Part shown: one piece after another, positions 11,930-23,845 of the stretch
Position numbering within the stretch: position 1 is the first letter of the stretch
Layout: each line of letters starts with the position of its first letter
NCBI GenBank assembly: GCA_033065855.1
Contig: JAVXUO010002971.1
Location: forward strand, 1 to 64,000
Source: Escallonia rubra
Taxonomy: Eukaryota; Streptophyta; Magnoliopsida; Escalloniales; Escalloniaceae
Length of the DNA stretch: 64,000 nt
Direction of reading: 5' to 3'
The notes under the pieces: generated by a model
Seen by the model: only the letters and a program-made list of their open reading frames with translations
Database searches by the model: none
What the model was told of the DNA's origin: nothing
Position numbers and translations under genes: made by a program

Positions 11930-12240
11930 GCTTTTAGTGACGGGGAAATCCGTCGCTAAAAGCCTTTATTCCGTCGTTAAAACAATTAGCGACGGATTTA
12001 TCGTCGCTAAAAGTCCCTCATATAAAAACCCGTCAGTAATAGTTTAGCGACGGAATTTTTAACTCCGTCGCTAAATATGTAATTTTTTGTGACAGATTTA
12101 TTTTTAATTAGCGACAGAATATCCGTCGCTAATTATATTTTTAGTATTTTAATTTATTTTCTTTTTTATAAAATTAGCGACGGAATAATTTCCGTCGCTA
12201 AAAATATTATTTAGCGACGGAATATTCCGTTGCCAAAAAT
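11930..12240. repeat. CACTA-2 subterminal repeats, left end
   Basis: About ten copies of TTAGCGACGGA or CCGTCGCTAAA occur within 300 bp, often as inverted pairs separated by a few bases. They are the likely binding sites of the element's own DNA-binding protein, by analogy with maize En/Spm. Confidence 0.85.
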
Positions 12241-12456
12241 CAAAATTTTTTTATTTTTTTATTACCCAGACCTGTAATACAATTTTAATTTCTCAACAAC
12301 AACGCGCAATAATCCATACGGAAAGAAATATATATAATCAATTATAAAAAATATTTCAATATAAAAAAACTCATATGTACAAGCCGGGAACCGAATACAG
12401 CCGGTTAGGGGAGGGGAGAAGAGTACAAGCCGGGGGGGAAGCTAGGAAGGGGCTCA
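12241..12456. other. CACTA-2 3' noncoding segment
   Basis: An AT-rich stretch lies between the subterminal repeats and the stop of the TNPA-like gene. It probably holds that gene's 3' UTR. I see no clear poly(A) signal choice. Confidence 0.4.
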
Positions 12457-14103
12457 TCAGGGGTCACCGAGTCCCGGATCTGGATCCTGCTGATTCGGAG
12501 CCGGCTCGGCATGTCCAGCAGTGCCTTGCTCCCTGATCATCCTCACCACCACTGTAGCAATGCGCTGGATCTCCTCGTCGTCCAACTGACGCTGAGGAGC
12601 CGGTGTCTGTGGAGGGGCAGCAGGGGGTGAGGACGCTCCTATCACGGCACGAGCAGTCGTGCTAGGCAGGCCGCGTATGCGGCCTTTCGGCCGATTCACG
12701 ACCTCCGGCGTATCCAGCCATCGCTTCAACCCCCCAGTACTCGCAGCTGTACTAGTGGACGCTGATGGCTGTCCGGACTGCTGCTCGGACCCCCTTAGCT
12801 GTTCATACGAGGCCTGCAAAAACAGTGGTTTAACGATATGTTAGGGCATTAATTAACGAAACAGACATTGAGGATAGAAAGAAAAAAAATTAACAGCTTA
12901 AATAAATTGACTCTCATCGATCCACCGGGCAATATCTGAAATATAGTCGCCCGCCCGGTGCGCCTCGTCCTTGTCCTTCTTCCACACGTGCGTCTGACTA
13001 TAGGTCAGAGCTATGACCTCATCCTCCTCCAGATCCGGGTGCTCGACCGCGTTCATGTGTCGGACGATGTCGTGTGGCACCGACCCCCCCGTGTGCGTCG
13101 GATCTCTGTTCTGTCTGTTCTCAGCCCCGCTCTTACTCTTGGCGTCCCAGCCTGGATCCGCAGCCCACCGATCTATCATCTCCCCCCATACACGGTGAGA
13201 TATCCAATGTGGGGGATATCTCGTCATGTCCGTCATCGGGGCACCCGCGGGCAGCGCCTTCTTCGCCCGGTCCCGTGCATCGTGGAGCCATCGGCGGTAA
13301 TTCTTGCCGATGTAGGCAAAGAAAGCCTGCTGCCCCAGTACCTGCTGCTGAGGCGTGTCAAACGTGAACCCCTCCTGTAAGGCATTCAATAACACAAATT
13401 AACAACATAAAACAAACTGTAATTAAACATTTAGTAACACTGAAAAAAATACTTCACCGTACCAGCCACTCCTCCCATAAGGCCTCCCTCGCAGCGGCAT
13501 CCCAGTCCTTCCAGTACAGGCGTGGCTCGAAGAATCGGCCCTTCACAAGAACGCCAATCTTCGTCCTCGCCTGATTCTCCAGGATCCTGCCAAAGAAGTA
13601 AATAAATAAATTAATACAGTTCAAATATAAATTAACACCCCAAAATTTTAAATATAAGGCATGATGTGATATTTTTAGTACTTACAGGCTCTCCTGTGTG
13701 AGCGTGACTCTCTGTTTTTGCTGGGGGTCGATGCGTACCCCGCATGTCGGACCACAGCCTCGTCGAGATCCTACAAAACATATATATTAATACAGTTCAA
13801 ATATACTTTAAATATAAGGCTAGCGAAAATGTACTAAACACCGTTATAAACTATACCTGAGGTAGAACCCACGGAAGATGGAGAATGCACGCGCGTGTGG
13901 GATGAATCTGGCTCGGGCGACGGCTCGGGCTGGGGCTGGGGCCCTATCTGCTGTCCGCGATCACTCTGTGCCTCGTCCTCAGTAGGCAATGACGAGGTGG
14001 GACCCACTGGGGAGGAAGCAGCTCGACGTCCAACCCGACCACGAATAGCCCATATTCTATCCATATCTGACTTCATATAGATTATATACAAAAACATTAA
14101 CAC
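12457..14103 (-). CDS. TNPA-like / Transposase_24 protein of CACTA-2 (multi-exon)
   Basis: This is the second gene of CACTA-2 and the best preserved TE gene in the window. Exons in coding order: about 14103-13860 (start region MKSDMDRIWAIRGRVGRR, Pro/Glu-rich), 13770-13685, 13590-13460 (NQARTKIGVLVKGRFFEPRL, YWKDWDAAAREALWEEWL), 13395-12898 (GKNYRRWLHDARDRAKKALP, YPPHWISHRVWGEMIDRW, THTGGSVPHDI, YSQTHVWKKDKDEAHRAG), and 12819-12457 (RWLDTPEVVNRPKGRIRGLP and a C-terminal LDDEEIQRIATVVVRMIREQ). The central Trp-rich block is the hallmark of the plant Transposase_24 family. I assembled the exons from frames and homology, so exact splice sites are inferred. Family role: a DNA-binding partner of TNP2 at the subterminal repeats. 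The fourth and fifth exons are open over 165 and 120 codons. Confidence 0.7.
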
Positions 14104-14139
14104 GTGAAAAATAATAATTTAGGCATAAATCATCATCGG

Positions 14140-14141
<2 letters not shown>

Positions 14142-14179
<38 letters not shown>
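14142..14179. repeat. (TA)n microsatellite
   Basis: About 19 TA units in the spacer between the two CACTA-2 genes. CACTA-1 has only a short TATATA at the same place (722-732), so the run expanded in this copy. Confidence 0.95.
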
Positions 14180-14182
<3 letters not shown>

Positions 14183-14262
14183 TGGATGTGCAAAAACACA
14201 TCAATAAACACCAAGTTCTAAAATGTTACTACATTTTTCCCGTGATGTTACAACATTACAAG

Positions 14263-17200
14263 TCAATCATTTTCAGTTTGCGAATCATCTTCATCACTTT
14301 CCTCGTCGCCCTCTTCTTCGTGGGACTCGTCGTCCTCTTCATCTTCTAATTCATCCTCTTCATCAATAGACTCGGTCACATCATCTCCAACACTTTCCAT
14401 GTCTTCCGCGTCATCATCTACGACTTCTTCTCCCACAAGAAGTGTTGTTGGAAGAGGAAGATCGTCCTCCTCGTTGTTGACCTCAACAGGGAACAAGACA
14501 CGTCGTTGGTCGGCTTGAAATGAGTCTAGCTCACTGTCATATGTCACGGGCAATTTCTTGGACTTGATAGTTGTATACCAATGAGATTTGGGATTGGCGA
14601 CGTCCTCTGCGTAAAAGACTTGTACAGCTTGACTAGCAAACACAAAGGGCTCGTCTGATGCAAGTCTTGACTTGACATTGACATCTACAATCCCTTGAGA
14701 GCTAACTCGGATTCCTCTACTGCATGTGACATCGAACCTCATACACTTGAACATTGCCAGGCGGTTTTGGGAACCCAGATATGTTAGCTCAACAATCTCA
14801 TCTAGCTCTCCGTAAAAGTCCATACAATTCTCGGCATAACAGTCGCCGTTGACCAAGACTCCACTGTTTTGGGTTTGTTTTGTTCGGTCATCATCTTTTA
14901 CGTTAAACCTAAACCCGTTGATCATATAGCCTCCGTAATAGGATATTTGTTTGTTAGGGCCTTCGGCTAGTAATTTCAAGCAGGAGGGCACTGGTCTATC
15001 TGTAACGCCCCGATTTTTCGAAGCGTTAATTTCAAATAAACGAAGGTAGAAAACCTCAAAATGTCCAAAAGTCTCCAATTGGGTAATCAGAGCATCTAAG
15101 AATAAGTCTCCAAGAAACATCAATATATGCCACACTGGCTTAAAACAGTTACATTGACCTCAATTACTCTTACAAGGAGCTCCAAAATAAAATCTAAAGC
15201 AAAATTTATTCGACAATAAATCTAATAGGAAAATCCTTCCCTAAAAATTTTCTTACTTAGTCATGCCTTATAACTCCTTTGCACAGCTCCAAACACTGGC
15301 TGATAACCTGAAAGTAAAAAGGGTGAGCACAAAGCCCAGTAAAGATAATCGCACACACCCACCCACAGAGCACAAAGCACGCTATATCAATAATAGTACT
15401 TGGAGTTGATAAAGTACGATTCCAAGGTGCATGGCGAGTACCAAAACCAATGCACTAATTTTCAATTCATAAATCAGATTAGAAACAAGGTCAAATAGCT
15501 TGTACCAACGGACAATACAATATTAAGTTCGAAACGTTTCCATGAGCTCTAATAATGATATCTTATGTTTCAAAAAGACTCTAGTGAATTCAATAATACT
15601 TAAGATAAGTTCGAAAATATCTTCAAATAGATCAGATATCAAAATCTAAATGTTCAATCAGAACAAAGACGAAGACCACGGGAGCCATTCAGAAATGTGT
15701 CACGCGTGCCATCACTGACACGTGAGACAAGGTTCAGAAAGTAAGATCGCGATCTCTAGCTCATCTCGCTGAGCTAGCCCACGTTCCAATCCACGTGGGT
15801 AAGTCAGAAATAGATAAGTCACATACACTGTGACATGGCTTGCCCCAGATATAAAAACATATATCAAATCAACTTAATAAACACCAAGAGTTAGAAGCAG
15901 ACAAAGTCATTCTCGTTCACACGATTCTGTGGAGAATAGTTTTATTCAAGGGCTAACTTCAACAATGAAATCAACAAATTCTAAGATGACTCAAAGGAAG
16001 AGGAGTCGTTAATGTCTAAGATCATCAAATTTGGATAACAAACGAATAAGATGGAGTAAGTCAGAGTAAGCTGATTTGCAGCGTCAAACAGCAACTTTTG
16101 CACCGACGAATAACTTTCAAACTGAATTTCGATCATAAAATAGATAGATTCTGATAAAACATAAAACTAAGAAGTTTAAGAGGACTCTTTAAGGTTTCCA
16201 TATTGTCTAGAATCATGAAAAAGCAACAGTTACAGAAGGAGATATAACAAATCGAAGTGGGCTAATTTATAGTGTCAAAAACAGAAAGGTATAGGGTCTG
16301 CACTGACAAATAACTTTCAAACTCAATTTTGACCAAGAACCAAATGGATTCTGATAAAATATTAAACTACAAAGTTGAAGAAGACTCTTCAAGGATTTTA
16401 GAATGTCCAATAGCATTAAAAAACAATGACAAAAATATAAGATACAATTAATCGAAGTTGGATGACTTGAATTGGTAGAAATATAAGCATAAAATTGTTT
16501 AAGTCTATTTTTGAATATCTATAACTTGGAATTTCAGAAAACCCAAAACTAAAAAGTTGTAGTAAACCATCTGAGGTTTTTAAAAAGTGCACGAAAACTG
16601 AAATTGGACAAGGGATGAAAAAGTTATGGACTCTTAAATTTGCTACAAAGATTTACAACAAAAAGATCACGAATCAAAGTCAATAATCGAAAGTACAAAG
16701 AACTATTTAGCGTAACGATCAAGAATGTAATTAGGGTTCTAAAGAATCAATAGATCTCTTTAAACAACAAATCAATTGATGAACGGATTGATAATCAGAA
16801 TTCAGATGGGGTAAACGCGTGAGAAAACCCTTACCTCAATTGCACAAATCGATCAACTTCAAGTCTTGATCTTCTCAAACAAATTATATAAAAAACCCTC
16901 GATGTAATGACCAAAATCTGAAGAGTGTTATTCCTAGGGATTCTTTGGAGGCTCTTATGAAGTTTGTGGTACTCCAAAGAATTATATTGTACATAAGTCA
17001 TCAGCCTAAAAGGAATGTAATTATATTCCTAAAACAATTACAATTGCAAAATACCCATTACGTCTCAAAATTGTCTAACTTTATATATGGGTCAAACTAA
17101 AGCTCAAATTTAAATTGGGTCATCTAATCCCAAAAGTATAACCCACTTTCCGCAAAGAAGCATTTAAATTGATTTATAGGCCCACTATTTAATTCAAAGT

Positions 17201-20179
17201 CACAATACATTCTATTTCGTACTTACACAAGTATCCTGATAAAAAATATATAATAATAAAAAAAAATCTGGGGTGTTACACTATCCATTGACTGAACCTA
17301 TTGTAGATGACGATAAAAATTAAGGATAAATCAGTATACTAATTGGCCACAGAACTGTATATAACACATAATATAATTTTGTTAAATAATCTTACACGGA
17401 TTTTGAACCACTGTACAAATTATGATTTCCGATGAGATTCAAGTCCAGCGGGATCAGTGATTAAAGATTCTGCATCGAACTCACTACAAACCAATATGCA
17501 TTTGACTCGCTTAACACACACTTTCAATTTTGTACAACAATGTAAGTGAATTAAGACTTTAACTTACTCAATGAATGTCGAAACTTCATCGCAATTTAGA
17601 AGGGCATATATTGTTGCAACACTGTACTCTTCATCTGTTAGCTATCGAGTATACGTTCGGCCGAACGGACTACCTAACTGCTTGAATATTGACAATTGCC
17701 CTTCCAAATTTGTGCTTGCTCCGGGATCATTTTGGCCTAGTTGATTTAACCTTGTATCAACATCAGGCCCAAAATATTGACTACAAAAGTTTACAATTGC
17801 TCTTCCATTATGTAAGCCTCCGCAATTGAGCCCTCAACCCGAGCCTTATTACGTACTTTTTTCTTTAAATGGAACATGAACCTAGAAGCTTAGCGAATTG
17901 AGTTAGGTGGAATATCAATGATAACAAATGTCACATTAAGTGTAAACGAACAACTGTAACAATTTAAGGATTACCTCTCGAAGGGATACATTCACCGATA
18001 TTGCACGGGTCCACCCATCTTAGCTTCATATGCCAAGTGAACAGGCAGATGCTCCATTGAATCAAAGAACGAAGGTGGGAAGATTTTCTCCACCTTGCAA
18101 ATCGTCACCACAATGTTCTTCTCAAGCACTTCGATGTTACTCACCCGGATCGTAGAAGAGCATATATCTCGAAAGAAATGAGATAATTCAGTCAAAGTCT
18201 CGCAAACAACCCGTGGCAACAGTCCCCGGAAGGCAATAAGAATGAATCTCTCCATGAATACGTGGCAGTCGTGACTCTTCATCCCTTGGAACTTGCATTC
18301 CGATACATTGCAACAACGAGATATGTTGGACGCAAACCCATCTGGAAGCTTCAAATTCTTAACCCACTGACAGACCTTCTCCACTTGTTTCTTGTTTAGA
18401 CAGTAAGGTGCTTCCGGAAGTATGGTCCTCCCACTGACTGTCCGAGGATGCAATTCACGGCGTACAACCAACTGTTGTAGATCTCTTCTCGCTTTAAGGT
18501 GATCTTTCGATTTGCCCTTGACATTCATCACTGTGTTGAACACATTATGAAAACTTTCTTCTCAATATGCATCACATCCATGTTGTTTCGGATAACGAGC
18601 CCCCTCCAGTAGGCTAACTCCCAGAAGATACAAAATTTTCTCCAGTTGTGCTCTTTCCCGAATCTTGCAATCTTCTGATCCGGCACACCCTTACCGTGTG
18701 GTATGTCAATATCAATTGCCTCTACGTGTGAGAGTACTTCTTCACCAGATGGGTAGTTCAGTGTGAAAACCTCACGCTCGATTGTCTCGTCAAATTTATC
18801 CTTTTGCCTACGAAACTGATGGCCCGGTGGCAAAAGCTTACGGTGACATCCGAACCACGAGGCCTTTCCGCCGTGCTTTAACGTATGACCGGGGTTCATG
18901 CCCATACAAGCAGGGCATGCTAGCTTCCCATGTGTGCTCCAGCCACACGTCATTCCCAATGCGGGGAAATCATGTATAGTCCACATCAAAGCAGCCCTCA
19001 TCTGAAAATTTTGTTTAAGGGATGCATCATATGTTTCGACTCCATGATTCCATAACTATTTTAACTCATCAATCTACGGCCTTAAATACACATCTATGTC
19101 CTTACCGGGACTCTTCGGCCCCGGAATAAGCAACGACAAGAACATTTACGGCTTCTTCATGCACATGCCTGGTGGAAGGTTGTAAGGGACAATAATAACA
19201 GGCCAACAGGAGTAAGGCGTGGTAGACTGATCGAAAGGGTTGAACCCATCGGTTGCAAGACCAAGTTTAAAATTCCAAAATTCCTGAGCAAAGACTGGAT
19301 GCCTGCGGTCAAACTCCTTCCACGCCTCACCATCAGCTGGGTGTGTCAGCACATCGGCATCGTTGCTGCGAGTCTCACGGTGAGCCCTCATATGTTCAGC
19401 CGTATTGGAGGAGTAGTACATTCTCTGAAGCCGTGGTGTGACCGAGAAATATCACAATATCTTCCATGCAATGTTTTTCTTCTTCCCTTTGTTCGGTTTG
19501 TACCTCGAATGATCACATACTGGACACCGTGACAAATCCTTATTCTCTTTCCAGAATAATACACAATCGTTATTGCACGCATCTATCCGGTCATAGCTCA
19601 ACCCAAGTTTCCTCATCATCTTCTTCGCGTCATAGTACGACGGCGGTAGCTTTTCACTTTCGGGCAGTATTTCTTTGATTAAGGTAACAAACTCGTTAAA
19701 ACCTTTCTCACTCAGCCCGTGGTCTGATTTCAACTGTAATAACCTACTAACCGCAGACATCCGTGTGTGTTTCGGAGCTCCATCCCACAGCGGCTCTTCC
19801 GCAGCTCTCAACAACTCATAAAACTGATGAGCCCCCTCGTTCGGCGGTTGTGGACTGTCGTTACCCCAGTCAACATTAGCATGCCCAGCATCCATAATGA
19901 TATCTCGGTAATTATATCGTGCCTCCTCCCTAACTTCAGTTTGACTAGCCGGGTTGGACGACAGTATTATCGTTTCCCCGTGCTGCGTCCACCTTGTGTA
20001 TCCACCCACAAAATCGTACCGACGAAGATGCCATTTTACTTCAATCTACCGTACGGACATCTTATCTTATCAAGGTCAACATGTGCAGGATGCGCATAAG
20101 CGAAGTCGAGAAATTCGTCAACGCGACACTCAAAATCTTCAGCATTCTTCCTTTTCATCCAACTTCGATCGACTGACAT
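14263..20179 (-). pseudogene. CACTA-2 TNP2-type transposase, split by a solo LTR (broken)
   Basis: Collinear with 903-4422. The start region (20179) reads MSVDRSWMKRKNAEDFECRV. A deletion of about 27-28 bp relative to CACTA-1 (near 20045) removes the Cys-containing DRCELLHWRKR segment and shifts the frame. The tnp2 core is open at 20009-19452 (HARYNYRDIIMDAGHA-type region, NNDCVLFWKENKDLSRCPVC) and 19001-18528 (TCGWSTHGKLACPACMGMNP, LAYWRGLVIRNNMDVMHIEK). DUF4218 is at 18543-17992 (GMKSHDCHVFMERFILIAFR). DUF4216 exons lie at about 17820-17390, and the last exon is cut by the LTR at 15000/17281. The C-terminus (14990-14263) ends in a long Asp/Glu-rich tail. The product of an intact copy would bind and excise the element. 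Confidence 0.85.
14996..17285. mobile_element. Solo LTR of a Ty3/gypsy-type retrotransposon
   Basis: A 2,280-bp insertion (15001-17280) begins TGTAACGCCCCG and ends GGGGTGTTACA, with perfect 5-bp duplications CTATC at 14996-15000 and 17281-17285. Terminal TG...CA, the TGTAACRCCCC start and the length fit LTRs of plant gypsy elements of the chromovirus type. No internal region or second LTR is present, so it is a solo LTR left by recombination. It sits in the last transposase exon of CACTA-2 and is absent from CACTA-1 at the same point (about 1522). Short frames inside are not genes. Confidence 0.92.
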
Positions 20180-20915
20180 GACGACTGAATTATCGTACTG
20201 TATACCACCTTCAATAATGACCAGTGATTAGGCATTGCCGATGTAAATATGAATGCATGAATGTTACAACATGTCTACATATTTCCCCTCCACTCTTGAA
20301 CAGGTAGTGGTCCTATCCCATTCAGAAAAGCACATGTTTATAAAACAGTGAATAACTCATGCTTAGTCCCATGTCTGTGGAAAATTTGGCAGCACCTCCC
20401 CGCATTTCTCCAAGTACACGACATCGATTAGGTGTTCTAACATTCATCTAACCTTGCTTAGGAAGGTTTGACGGATGTTGGAACACCAGATCTGTATGCA
20501 CCCGGAGAAACACACGAGAACGTGTACCAAATATCCACGACATAGAACACAAAGCATGAGTCAAAACACTGTTTTAAAAATAATTAGCTTTTCCAAACTG
20601 TCCAAACTGGACATCCAAAGGCTCATGACAAAGCATTACTTTGTAATGAGTACCGTTGAACGGGAACTAAGGGTTTCTATGCATGCATGCGTTCAAAAAT
20701 TGATAAGATATGCAAGAATTTTTTCAAAATATCAAAACTGCAGAAAGATCATTCCATATGTTACAAATTCCACATTAAATAGAATTTGTTGGCAACGAGT
20801 TGAACCATCTCATTGTCACTGGACTTCTCAAAATAACAACTAATATAAAGAAGGCAGGGTTTGTAAACAACGAGTAATTGAACCATCTCTGGGCAACATG
20901 GAGTAATTATGGAAT
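20180..20915. other. CACTA-2 noncoding stretch upstream of TNP2
   Basis: Collinear with 4423-5085 of CACTA-1. It contains no domain-bearing frame. The 122-codon plus-strand frame at 20475-20843 is not conserved in the other copy and is disregarded. Confidence 0.5.
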
Positions 20916-22205
20916 GTACAAGGGCTAATTAGGGCTAACTAGCTTATTAGGGTTAATTATGAGTATTAATTATAGCTGATTAGGGTTGATTAGGACTAAT
21001 TAGGGTTATTTAGTCCTAATTAAGGTTTAATTGTGCCGAGTAGAGATGATTAGTCTTAATTAGGGCTAATTGGGCTTAATTGGGTTATGTTAGGGCTAAT
21101 TAATGCTAATGAGGGCTAGTTTCGGATAATTATAGCTGATTAGGGTTGATTAGGACTAATTAGGGTTATTTAGTCCTAATTAAGGTTTAATTGTGCCGAG
21201 TAGTGCTGATTAGTCCTAATTAGGACTAATTAGGCTTAATTGGGTTATGTTACGGCTAATTACTGTTAATGAAGGCTAGATTCGGATAATTATAGCTGAT
21301 TGGGGTTGATTAGGACTAATTAGGGTTTTTTAGTCCTAATTAGGGTTTAATTGTGCCGAGTAGTACTGATTAGTCCTAATTATGGCTAATTAGGCTTAAT
21401 CGAGTTATGTTAGGGCTAATTAATGTTAATGAGGGCTAGTTTCGGATAATTATAGCTGATTAGGGTTGATTAGGACTAATTAGGGTTATTTAGTCCTAAT
21501 TAGGGTTTAATTGTGCTGCTGATTAGTCCTAATTAGGGCTAATTAGGCTTAATTGGGTTATGTTAGGGCTAATTAATGTTAATGAGGGCTAGATTCGGAT
21601 AATTATAGCTGATTAGTGTTGATTAGGACTAATTAGGGTTATTTAGTCCTAATTAGGGTTTAATTGTGCCGAGTAGTGCTGATTAGTCCTAATTAGGGCT
21701 AATTAGGTTTAATTGGGTTATGTTACGGCTAATTAATGTTAATGAGGGCTAGATTCGGATAATTATAGTTGATTAGGGTTGATTAGGACTGATTAGGGTT
21801 ATTTATTTCTAATTAGGGTTTAATTGTGCCGAGTAGTGCTGATTAGGCCTAATTAGGCTTAATTGGGCTTAATTGGGTTATGTTAGGGCTAATTAATGTT
21901 AATAAGGGCTAGATTCGGATAATTATAGCTGATTAGGGTTGATTAGGACTGATTAGGGTTATTTAGTCCTAATTAGGGTTTAATTGTGCCGAGTAGTGCT
22001 GATTAGTCCTAATTAGGGCTAATTAGGCTTAATTGGGTTATGTTAGGGCTAATTAATGTTAATGAGGGCTAGAATCGGATAATTATAGCTAATTAGGGTT
22101 GATTAGGACTAATTAGGGTTATTTAGTCCTAAGTAGGGTTTAATTGTGCCGAGTAGTGCTGATTAGTCCTAATTAGGGCTAATTGTGCCGAGGTGTAAGG
22201 TTTAA
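20916..22205. repeat. Array of ~160-bp tandem repeats in CACTA-2
   Basis: About eight units. The marker AATTGTGCCGAGTAG recurs at about 21031, 21191, 21351, 21511 (variant), 21665, 21825, 21985 and 22145, giving a regular 160-bp period with one unit of 154. Each unit is built from smaller GGGCTAATTAGG and GATTAGGACTAATTAGGG phrases, so it is a higher-order repeat. CACTA-1 has a shorter, more degenerate version (5090-5860). Confidence 0.95.
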
Positions 22206-22830
22206 TTGTGTAGACACGGACACCGTCGATCAGACGTGGTGTCCGTGTCTGCGCTAACTAACAGGTATCTCAATCCAATTGGGTCCCATCCTCCGTCAAC
22301 CATCTCAATTCTGACACCTCATATAGTGTGTCGATATGGTGTCTGATACGTGTCTGACACCTCCGGACACGTCTCCGACGCCTCCGGACACGTGTCCGAT
22401 GCCCATCGACACGCACCTCCAGACACATCGGCATACGTTAATTTATTTTGTTAAATGTCAGACACCGTCGATCATACGTGGTGTTCATGTCTGCACTAAC
22501 TAACATGTATCTCAATCCAATTGGGTCCCATCCTCCGTCAACCATCTGAATTCCGAGACCTCATATAGTGTGTCGATATGGTGTCTGATACTTGTCTGAC
22601 ACCTCCGGACACGTGTCCGACACATACCGACACGTGTCTGACGCCTCCAGACACGTGTCCGACGCCTCCGGACACGTGTCCGACGCCCACCGACACGCAC
22701 CTCCAGACACATCGGCATACGTTAATTTATTTTTTAAATGTCGGACACCGTCGATCAGAGGTGGTGTCAGTGTCTGTGCTAACTAACAGGTATCTCAATC
22801 CAATTGGGTCCCATCCTCCGTAAAAAATCT
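22205..22830. repeat. GACACGTGTCC minisatellite with hairpins in CACTA-2
   Basis: Units of about 20 bp (GGACACGTGTCCGACGCC and variants) form two to three clusters (22340-22420, 22590-22700). Each cluster is flanked by a hairpin-forming phrase around GACACCGTCGATCAGACGTGG and by the phrase CTCAATCCAATTGGGTCCCA, which recurs at 22270, 22510, 22796 and 22880. The perfect palindrome GGACACGTGTCC repeats with a CACGTG core. Confidence 0.85.
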
Positions 22831-23690
22831 CAATTCTCAAATGCTCAATGCAATAAAAATTAACAAAAATCGCACATTCAATCCAATTGGGTCCCATCCT
22901 CCGTCAATAATCTCAATATCTCAAATGCTCAATGCACAATTGACAATCTAAAATCATCAATGAACAACCTAAAATCATCAATTAATAATCGCAATTACTT
23001 CAAATGAACAGCTAATAACCTAAAATCAGCAATTAACAACCTAAAATCACAGATTAATAATCATAATTCTCAAATGCACAATTAACAACTTAAAATTATC
23101 AAACAAATTATCAATGTTCAAATAGGAAAAAATTGTTCAAAATACACATAACCAATGCGCTTGAATTATTTCAATTTAGGATTCGATTGTATTAGGGCAT
23201 TCAATTTAGGGTTCAATTAGTTTAATTTATGGTTCAGTTCGATTAGGGCATTCAATTCAGGGTTTAATTAAGGTTCAATTACATCAATTTAGGGTTCAAT
23301 TAGAGGGTTCTATTGATTCAATTTAGGGTTTGATTGATTTGGGGCATTCGATTTAAGGTTCAATTAGTTCAATTTAGGTTTCAGTTAGATTAGAGCATTC
23401 AATTTAGGGTTCAACCAGTTTAAATTAGGGTTCGATTCAATTAAGGCATTCAATTTAGGGTTTAATTAGGGTTCAGTTACTTCAATTTATGGTTCAATTA
23501 AGGGGTTCTATTAGTTCAATTTAGGGTTCGGTTGAATTGAGACATTCAATTTAGGGTTCAATTAGGGGGTTCAATTAGTTCAATTTACGGTTCAATTGGA
23601 TTAGGGCATTCAATTTAGGGTTCAATTAGTTTAATTTAGAGTTCGATTCAATCAGGGCATTCAATTTAGGGTTTGATATTTTAGATAAGA
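22830..23690. repeat. AT-rich short repeats (CAATTTAGGGTTCAATTAG type)
   Basis: The first 300 bp repeat phrases like TCATCAATTAACAACCTAAAA. From 23170 on, variants of ATTCAATTTAGGGTTCAATT repeat every 20-40 bp, with a longer GATTAGGGCATTCAATTTAG unit. No coding content. Confidence 0.8.
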
Positions 23691-23845
23691 CTTTTAGTGA
23701 CGGGACTAAGTCTGTCAGTAAAGGCTTGCTTTCGCCGACAGAATTTTTACCGACGGAATAATTCTGTTGCTTATATATTTTTTAAAAATCATCAAAAAAT
23801 ATAAAATTCTATAAAATATTTAGCGACGGTACTTATCGTCGCTGC
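23690..23845. repeat. CACTA-2 subterminal repeats, inner right block
   Basis: Motifs of the type TTTAGTGACGGG and TTTAGCGACGG are cut off at about 23845, where unrelated sequence begins. They resume at 25228. This is the same arrangement as 6386-6560 in CACTA-1. Confidence 0.75.

Noticed and set aside
12958..13380. 140-codon plus-strand frame opposite the TNPA-like exon
   Set aside because: Shadow of the GC-rich coding exon on the minus strand, which has the family motifs.
20475..20843. 122-codon plus-strand frame in CACTA-2
   Set aside because: The frame is not conserved at the matching place in CACTA-1 (4680-5030) and has no domain.
22570..22720. Short palindromic repeats with spacers resembling a CRISPR array
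   Set aside because: Units are contiguous and degenerate with no unique spacers, no cas genes, and the host is a plant.
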